From Atopsyche davidsoni (taxonomy: Eukaryota > Arthropoda > Insecta > Trichoptera > Hydrobiosidae), in NCBI GenBank assembly GCA_022113835.1, contig JAILWY010000002.1:1962501-2026500 (forward strand): a DNA stretch of 64,000 nucleotides. Direction: 5' to 3'. The translations under genes and the position numbers were made by a program. Shown in pieces: positions 57,991-64,000 of the stretch (positions within the stretch are counted from its first letter, which is position 1; the number at the start of each line of letters is the position of its first letter). Under the pieces are notes generated by a model that saw only the letters and a list, made by a program, of their open reading frames with translations, searched no databases and was not told the origin of the DNA.

Positions 57991-59160
57991 CACCAATGGA
58001 TATTTAATATTTTTTCAATTTTTAATTAAAAACACTAAGTTATACGACAAAAAACGGTTCTACTTGAGTTTAAAGGCAGTCAGGGATAGAATCGGTTATT
58101 GCTAGCTTATACTGATTCAAGCTATGTAAATAATAATTTTAATTTCGTGTATAAAAAAAGAGTGGTTTTATTTTACTCATATGAATTTAAATATAAAATA
58201 AATATTAAAAAAAGGAAAGTAATATTCAATATAAAAGAGCAAAATGTATTGGCAATATGAATTCGCGAATTATTATTTTAAACACATTCAATATACACAT
58301 TTACAATACGTTTTCAGGCGATTGATTCACAATCAGACAACAAGAAAAATCCTCATTTTTTTCTCAGACCCCACTTGTGTCGTTTCTTCGAATTCTACTT
58401 ATATCGTTTCCTCGAATTCCACTTATTTCGGCTCTTTGGATACACCCTTCTAGATGTTTCCTAAAAACATATTGTATACTTTAGATATCAATTTGTTTTT
58501 GAAATATTCTGCGATTTAATATCACAGCAAATATGGCAGTCCGTATGAAGGAGAGCTTTTCACTGGAAAAAATCATCTTTGATTTATCTGACATCAACGC
58601 TTTAGTATCTCTAGGAATTTCAAGTATTTCCTTCAAGCACACATATTTTAGTCGGGGAAACATATAAATCAATCAGGTCGTAATATAACAGTCACAGTAT
58701 TTACGGTAGGAACTGTTTGGAGTGATTCGATAGTAGCAACGTTGGTTCTGGCTATGGCGACGCAGGTAAAACTATAAAAACGCAAAGCGTCTTACGAAGC
58801 GTCTTCACAATTACGAGGGCCTACAAACTACAAGACTGTAAAGCAAGTCCCCGGTAGGGGCATTTCATTTTATATTTTATTTCAGCATTACGTACAAAAA
58901 ACGGCCATAATCGTAAAATGTAAAAACCTACCGTAAAGTCGGAGTAAACGTTACATTATTCTCCCCATGTTGATCCACTACTGAAAAAAGATAACCTCGA
59001 AATTAATTTTCTTTACCGAAAGTAATAATAAAACCTGGCGTAATATTATTAAGCCATAAATGTTTAACACGATAAGTTTACCTTGAAATATTTTAATGGG
59101 TTTTGATCCGCTTCAAGATTAACAGAGACGACTGCTTGAGATTTTGAACCGCGCTTCCGT
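57991..59160. other. Mostly AT-rich non-coding DNA
   Basis: At 58376-58440 a unit of about 27 bp (TCGTTTC.TCGAATTC.ACTTAT) is repeated two to three times. 58690-58870 is somewhat GC-richer. No gene supported. Confidence 0.45.
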
Positions 59161-59164
59161 AAAC

Positions 59165-59775
59165 GTTCAAAAATTATTTTTTTGCGATTTATTCGTGAAA
59201 TTGAAGCTTTATTATAAAAAAATTGGTACAATATATTCTATTCAAAGTATTGCCCATCGCTAGCCACTACTTTTTTCCATCTTTCCATCCCAAAAGAACT
59301 GTTCGTCTTTTGAAGCCAAGAAAGCATCAAGCCAATTTTTGATACCCTGTTCAGAAGTGAAGCGTATTCCAGAAAGGGCATTCTGCATCGATTGAAACAA
59401 GTGGTAGTCGGAAAGGGCAAGGTCTGGGCTATAAGGCGGGTGAGGCAGAACTTCCCATCCACTGTTTTCCAAATAGTGTTTAACCGATTTCGCAACATGT
59501 AGCAGAGCATTGTCATGATGGAAAGTCACAAATTCGTGCCTGGTCGCATATTCTAGCCGTTTTTCTGCCAATGTTCGCTTCAAACGCATCTATTGTTGTC
59601 TGTAGAACTCGTCCGTGATAGTTTGGCCTGGTTTCAGCAGCTCATATAGGTTGACACCCTTCTGATCCCACCAACTTCATGGCGCCATGAATATTTGGCC
59701 TGGCCTTCAATGTTGGAAGCATGTCAGAGCTTACCCCATGATTTTTTACGCTTCAGGTTGTCGTAGCAAATCTAT
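59165..59775 (-). pseudogene. mariner transposase remnant, C-terminal half
   Basis: The minus frame 59589-59260 contains VTFHHDNALLHVAKSVKHY, then YSPDLALSDYHLF, then SKDEQFFW. It then needs a frameshift to reach the final ERWKKVVASDGQYFE with stop at 59238. Between the Asp of HHDNA and the Asp of LSDYHLF there are exactly 34 residues, the mariner D34D signature. Upstream, 59600-59755 still shows YDNLKRKKSWGKL, RPNIHGA, WDQKGVNLYELLKPGQT and DEFYRQQ in shifting frames with an in-frame stop. The first catalytic Asp region and the 5' TIR are missing. The SMQNAL..RFTSE..IKNWLD region resembles the cecropia/Hsmar1-like branch. Confidence 0.92.
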
Positions 59776-59929
59776 ATATATAAAGGATAACACGTCGTAT
59801 TATACACGCGTAGTATAATGAAATTTCATCGTTGTATTTACGAAAGTGCGATGAATTTAAAATGGATACTCGTGTACAAAATTAAATCCTAGAGTGAATA
59901 ATTGTTTTTAAAGAAAATTCCCAAGTGCG

Positions 59930-60240
59930 AGCGGCGCCCGGCGAGCCTGGAGCAACACATTAATTAGGGATTATAATTAAGTAACACACAAGTTAATTAG
60001 TTTTTCAACTTTTCGGCTGAGCCGTGTTCCTCGGCGGTAATCCGTTCCCAGTCGCAGGCCGGGAGTCCCGTTTCGCTGGGAACTTTCCAATGGAGAACCT
60101 GGAGCTCGCATGGCGTCCCGAGTCATCAGTCCTGAAAGAAAATAATAAATAACTGAAAGCGCGATCGCCTGGAGGTGATGGGCCGCCACTTCGCCCCCTC
60201 CGGCTCGAGGGTGTCACTTAATTAATTGTTTTGTGGGAGA
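59930..60240. other. CpG-rich island
   Basis: Dense CpG block with overlapping minus ORFs of 70 codons in two frames (59977-60217), neither recognisable. Non-coding element candidate. Confidence 0.3.
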
Positions 60241-60405
60241 AGTTTCCATGTAGGGACTTATGAACCGCGCGAGGAACTCACACTTCTGAAACAATATAAT
60301 AATAAGTAAATAAGTTAACGATTCAAACATGATTTAATTTTAATAAATAAGTAATTATTTAAAATTCTTAGCAGTGTTTTTCAAATATTATTTTTTTTGC
60401 ACATA

Positions 60406-60762
60406 CAGTAATACCCCACTTTATGCGATCCCGTTATGCGCGGTTTCATTTTAACGCGAATTTCTTATTTAAGAATGTGTTGAACATAATGTAGTCATTG
60501 ACTTCTCTAAACAATTAAAAACAGCGTTGGGTGTTATGAACGTACTTTACAAGAACGTAAAAGTAACGCTACCCAAAAGACAATAAATGTATTTTTCAGT
60601 AAAAATAACATGTATACTGCATAAAGTGTTCTTAGAATTAAAGTGATTGATTCAAATGAAGTTTTTAATAATGTATGTATGTTTAATCGTAAACACCGAT
60701 ATACGCGAATTTCACTTAACGCGATTTTTTCCGGAACGTATCCCTCGCGTAAAGCGGGGTAT
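60406..60762. mobile_element. Pogo/Tigger-like MITE, copy 2
   Basis: Left end CAGTAATACCCCACTTTATG preceded by TA (60404-60405). Right side TCGCGTAAAGCGGGGTAT is complementary to it, and AACGCGATTTTTTCCGGAAC lies just inside. The last few bases of the right end are degraded. The interior 60495-60645 is the inverted counterpart of 42290-42440. Confidence 0.7.
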
Positions 60763-61530
60763 GAAAAAAATATATAAGTATATACTTACATTTTGGCAAG
60801 CGCTGTTATTGGATCTATTTATTTCTTAAAAGTTAAGGTGAATGAATTTTTCAGTCATCATATTCAGATAAACCCTAATTGGCTTAGTTTCTTATCACAG
60901 CCCTAATATTTATTCGAGTCCACTTTAGCTAACTCCGCTATTATTCCGTGCATGGCTTTATTACAAGAAACACAAGTAAAATATTTATTAAATATGGACG
61001 TTTTTATTTTATATAAAACGATGTGGTGTTATTACGGAATACCGTACAGTGGAAGCAAACCTTCTTCAGGGGAAAAATAAATACACGGTTATTACAGAAT
61101 AAAATTTTATTTTTTACGGTTACAAGTACGCACAGATAGTACAAGTAAGCACTTGGGCGGTAAAAAAACAATAATCCAGAATCTTCCCTTCTTGTTAAAA
61201 GTATTCGTGTTTACTGTGGGTTGTAAAATGTAGCCGAGTGGCCATTATTTGATTGAGGGAAAAATATTGATTTTAGTTGAAGAATGTTTTACGAGGCTTT
61301 TGTTAACTGTAGCGAAAAAATCATTTCCAATAAGCACACGATCTGAAAGTGAAATGTAATAAATGTGATGGGAAATCAGAGTACTCACAAATGTTACGGC
61401 ATAGACTATAACCGTATCTTGTTTTTATTGTGTTTATTATACTTTGCACAGGGAGTGAAAAATAAAATTATTTATTTACGAAAATACAAATATTTCACGA
61501 TCGATTTCCGAAAACTAGTAAATGTTTTAT
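60763..61530. other. AT-rich non-coding DNA
   Basis: Nothing recognised. Confidence 0.5.
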
Positions 61531-61575
61531 ACTTCCTTGGAGTCTGTCATAAACAATGACAGACTCCAAGGAAGT
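61531..61575. repeat. Perfect 20-bp hairpin with 5-nt loop
   Basis: ACTTCCTTGGAGTCTGTCAT, loop AAACA, then the exact reverse complement. It has no mismatch, in a region where other inverted repeats are decayed. It does not match transposon ends seen here. Confidence 0.85.
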
Positions 61576-61879
61576 GTGGGTTTGAATAATATTGAAATAT
61601 TATTGATTCATGTTTGGATATGGATTAAACATGCTTTGAGACAATCGATTATAGCAAAAACAAAAAAATTCCCAACCCTTTATAGACAAAATTGAGATAC
61701 GAAACCATATTTTCTCTATTTTTACTGAACGATTATTAAAATCATCATATGCAAAATTGGAACAAATTTATCAAGTTGCTTTCAAAATAGTTAAACTACT
61801 ATTTAACAAAAAAAATTATACTATGAAGATATTTAATACGCATTGTATGATACTTCCCCGCTCTCCCCATTCTGTTACT
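61576..61879. other. AT-rich non-coding DNA
   Basis: Nothing recognised. Confidence 0.5.
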
Positions 61880-62215
61880 TGTGCATGGCTGCAATTCAGT
61901 ACCCTGAGCGTGTGTAAAGGATCGGTAATGGAGTAGTGGACTTGGAATGATTGTGAAAGGATGTACTCTGGAAGTACCTTGTCAAGGTGAAGGAGCTCCT
62001 GCTATTATTTATGTAGCTTGCTGCAGAAGGAGTATTAGATCTAAATGCCAAAGCTTTGTAAGGAAAGGATTATATAATAATGCGATTGAGCAACAGAAAT
62101 ACGGAGATTTTTTTTCCCTTTAGAAAACCATGAATACTGGAACCGCATGCGTATGTGCTCAGTGAGATGGTCGTCAACCTCCTTCTCAGAAGAAGTATGA
62201 TACACACGAGAATTT
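61880..62215. repeat. Dispersed repeat family 3, copy
   Basis: Longest copy: GTGTGTAAAGGATCGGTAAT, TATTAGATCTAAATGC, AGCTTTGTAAGGAAAGGATT and GAGCAACAGAAATACGG, shared with 39600-39915 and 36535-36690. Directly adjoins the Tc1/mariner-type element. Confidence 0.55.
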
Positions 62216-62227
62216 TTTTTTTTAATA

Positions 62228-62767
62228 TATAGGGAGTCCAAAAAAAGTATCGGGTGAATGCGAATAGTGACTGTTGTTGCGATATGCTGCGAAAGTTTTT
62301 GGACCTAGAGTTGCAGGAGTTTTCAAGGTTTTAACTCAAAAACGTGGCTCCAACCAGACCACTTGCCATATATTCAATCAATCAATTGAAGCTGTTAACG
62401 AATTACTCCCTAATACGGTAATTTCACGTAGAGGTAACATCAACTGGCCTCCCAGAAGCCCTGACCTTAGCCCTCTTGACTATTTCGTATGGGCATACCT
62501 TAAAAGTAGTGTTTATGAGAATAATCCGATGAATCTAATGGAATTTAAAAAAAACATCAGGTCAGAAATGGCAGCACAATATCGAGGGCTATGTGTCAGC
62601 GTGTTATCAGCAATCTTCGTTCCTGATTATAAAAATGCCAGCAGCGTAACGTAAATAATTTTACATTTTGAATTCTTTTAATCAACAATAAAATAAATAC
62701 GTGATTACTAGTAGTTTTTGTTTTACTGAACTAACAAATACCCGATGCTATATTTGGACACCCTATA
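62228..62767 (+). mobile_element. Tc1/mariner-type element, internally deleted (540 bp)
   Basis: Terminal inverted repeats of about 28 bp match at 24 positions (left TATAGGGAGTCCAAAA..., complement of right TATAGGGTGTCCAAAT..., both running to ATCGGGT). TA dinucleotides lie at each edge. The interior encodes the C-terminal part of the transposase. Confidence 0.85.
62274..62654 (+). pseudogene. Tc1/mariner-type transposase fragment
   Basis: 126 codons with TTCHIFNQSIEAVNELLPN, NWPPRSPDLSPLDYFVW and AYLKSSVYENNP, the conserved second half of the DDE domain of an insect Tc1/mariner-type family often annotated as Tc3-like. The usual QDGATCH, which carries a catalytic Asp, is replaced by NQTTCH, so the enzyme is dead even within the kept part. 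The N-terminal HTH region is deleted: only about 45 unrelated-looking codons precede the match. Confidence 0.85.
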
Positions 62768-62869
62768 CAATAAACTTGTAAAATATTTTTTAATAGTTTC
62801 GAGTTAATGGTACTGAAAGTAGTTGTATTTATATAATGTTTGCGGTGTAGGTCTATTTTTGAAACGCAA
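62768..62869. other. AT-rich spacer
   Basis: Nothing recognised. Confidence 0.5.
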
Positions 62870-63140
62870 CTCGTTAGCGGAACAAGAATTAGACCGGCCG
62901 CGAAGCCTTCCCATTCTACATTGCCAACCCTCCCTTCCCCGTGGTACAATGCGTCGTGCATGTCGCAGGCTTCTCGCAGTCCGGCCTCGACTAACCTAAC
63001 CCAACCCCGTGGCAGCAGCACGACGCGGTTAATTGAAAAAGTTTCACCTGAACGGGTGAATTAATTGTCCACCAACGTGGAACTCGTTTACGGCGGGACA
63101 AAGACTGAAGATACCCCCGCCTCATTTTACCAAGGTCGCC
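62870..63140. other. CpG-rich island
   Basis: CpG-rich block including GACCGGCCGCGAAGCC and GCAGCACGACGCGGTTAATT. ORFs on both strands (62731-63021 minus, 62840-63064 plus) are not recognisable. Candidate non-coding element. Confidence 0.3.
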
Positions 63141-63248
63141 GCTAAAAAGGTAAGGTGTTTTAAATAATTTTAAGTTAGCCTCGGAAAGCTCTCTCGACTA
63201 CTACACGAGTTTTTTTAAACCTAATATAACACACTTTAAGAGGGTAAC

Positions 63249-63475
63249 AAATTCGCGTAAAATTGCGCGTGTGAAATCTAGTCTATACACTCTTGATTTG
63301 AACTCTGATTTAATTATGAGATTGTTGTTAATAAATTAAATGTTATTGTTACACAATAGCGTATATTTTATTTATATTTTAAGCAAGTAACCAAGTTGAC
63401 TATACTGATGTGCGAAGCGGACGAAATTCGCGTAAAATTGCACGTGTGAAATCTAGTCTATACACTCTTTGATTT
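63249..63475. repeat. Spaced direct repeat of about 48 bp
   Basis: AAATTCGCGTAAAATTGC, followed by CGTGTGAAATCTAGTCTATA and CACTCT, occurs at 63249 and 63424 (offset 175) with one or two changes. The second copy overlaps the end of the piggyBac-like frame below. Confidence 0.8.
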
Positions 63476-63677
63476 GCATGTGGTCAAATAAATCGTTTCC
63501 TATAAAAAGTTGAACCACTTCACATACACTTTGCAGATTACTTGGCATCACAAGAACACCACTTTGTTCTAAAAATTGTTCAATAATTGAAGGATTATCA
63601 TTCCACTTCTTCGTTGTCACTTTGTTCAGATTCACTGGACAGTATTGATAGAAGTAACGTTGACGATTCCTAAACAA
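63453..63677 (-). pseudogene. Possible piggyBac-like transposase N-terminal fragment
   Basis: The 74-codon minus frame includes NDNPSIIEQFLEQSGVLVMP, then VCEVVQLFIGNDLFDHM. This resembles the start of the piggyBac transposase domain, where an F-x-G/S-P-G-x-like segment precedes a P-L-x-x-F-x-x-F-F-x-x-E/D-L-x-x-x-I stretch. The family's next motif (QTNLYA-type) is missing and the frame stops. The similarity is by eye and partial; chance cannot be excluded. No TIR or TTAA pair was found around it. It is unrelated in sequence to the element at 46306. Confidence 0.35.
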
Positions 63678-64000
63678 ACATTACGAGCTGTAAAACTTAA
63701 GAGTAAAATGACCTTCTGCCGCTTTTAGAGTGAACACATTCAAAAACGTATTAATATTCCACAGCCTGTGTTCAGGATCAGGGGATAGCCACGCATTATT
63801 CTACAACCTTTGCCTTAAAAACTACTGTAAATTAACCTTATGAAAAATAAAAGGATCTTGAATTTTTTTTCCCTCCCTTCTTTCACTTTTTCTTTCCTCT
63901 TACAAAAGAGTAAAACTTATGATTCTATATAAACAATTTAAAAATCCGCATATTCTATCCACACAAGTTTATAGTATCAAATATTGAGAAAAATAATCAA
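63678..64000. other. Non-coding DNA, nothing recognised
   Basis: AT-rich with a T-rich patch; no feature supported. Confidence 0.5.

Noticed and set aside
1..64000. CRISPR arrays, rRNA genes, bacterial or viral genes
   Set aside because: No regularly spaced identical short repeats, no rRNA-like sequence, and no long ORFs or viral hallmark motifs were seen.

Overview
The window looks like a gene-poor stretch of an AT-rich arthropod genome, most likely an insect. There are no operons, rRNA genes, CRISPR arrays or long host ORFs. The sequence is littered with eukaryotic transposon superfamilies (mariner, another Tc1/mariner-type element, hAT, piggyBac, pogo/Tigger-like), tRNA-derived SINE-like elements, foldback elements and (AT)n microsatellites. 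No complete host gene was found. One 137-bp candidate internal exon (27223-27360, +) starts exactly at a strong splice acceptor, and a second coding-like patch lies at 3184-3408. The window may therefore be intergenic or the inside of very long introns.

Two kinds of structure dominate. The first is a set of about 20 short islands (150-400 bp) that are GC- and CpG-richer than the AT-rich background, near 0.3, 6.7, 7.2, 8.5, 9.4, 11.0, 15.1, 16.3, 17.6, 21.7, 23.2, 24.5, 32.2, 39.3, 42.7, 44.6, 46.1, 47.6, 49.2, 50.9, 53.9, 56.5, 57.8, 60.1 and 63.0 kb. They lack convincing ORFs and look like candidate conserved non-coding or regulatory modules. Several are degenerate tandem duplicates (period 430 bp at 6.7 kb, 184 bp at 21.7 kb, three copies at 16.3-16.8 kb).

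The second is repeats. Region by region: hammerhead-type element copy (0.7 kb); tRNA-Lys-like SINE head (2.0 kb); foldback palindrome (8.9 kb); hAT MITE with perfect 8-bp target duplication (9.1 kb); 193-bp and 62-bp tandem arrays (9.6-10.4 kb); 130-bp AT hairpin (12.3 kb); 0.65-kb dispersed repeat (15.4 kb, inverted partner at 52.9 kb); nested foldback, tRNA-like and hammerhead-like cluster (18.0-18.8 kb); hAT MITE (21.1 kb); hAT transposase remnant (29.8 kb); composite element holding a near-complete hammerhead motif (36.4-37.2 kb); pogo-like MITEs (42.2 and 60.4 kb); piggyBac derivative with the transposase cysteine-rich tail (46.3 kb); more foldback and SINE copies (48.6, 51.4, 56.9 kb); mariner remnant (59.2 kb); Tc1/mariner-type element with both TIRs (62.2 kb).

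The most interesting system is a pair of short retroelement-like families. Their minus strand carries a type I hammerhead ribozyme architecture with a tiny helix III, the layout known from Penelope-like elements. One copy (36787-36833) keeps every core residue. One insertion of the second family is proven by a 12-bp target duplication and by an empty-site relative elsewhere in the window. Alongside it is a foldback family whose inverted arms enclose, and partly consist of, a tRNA-like Pol III promoter. All calls come from reading the sequence by hand; no database or folding program was run.
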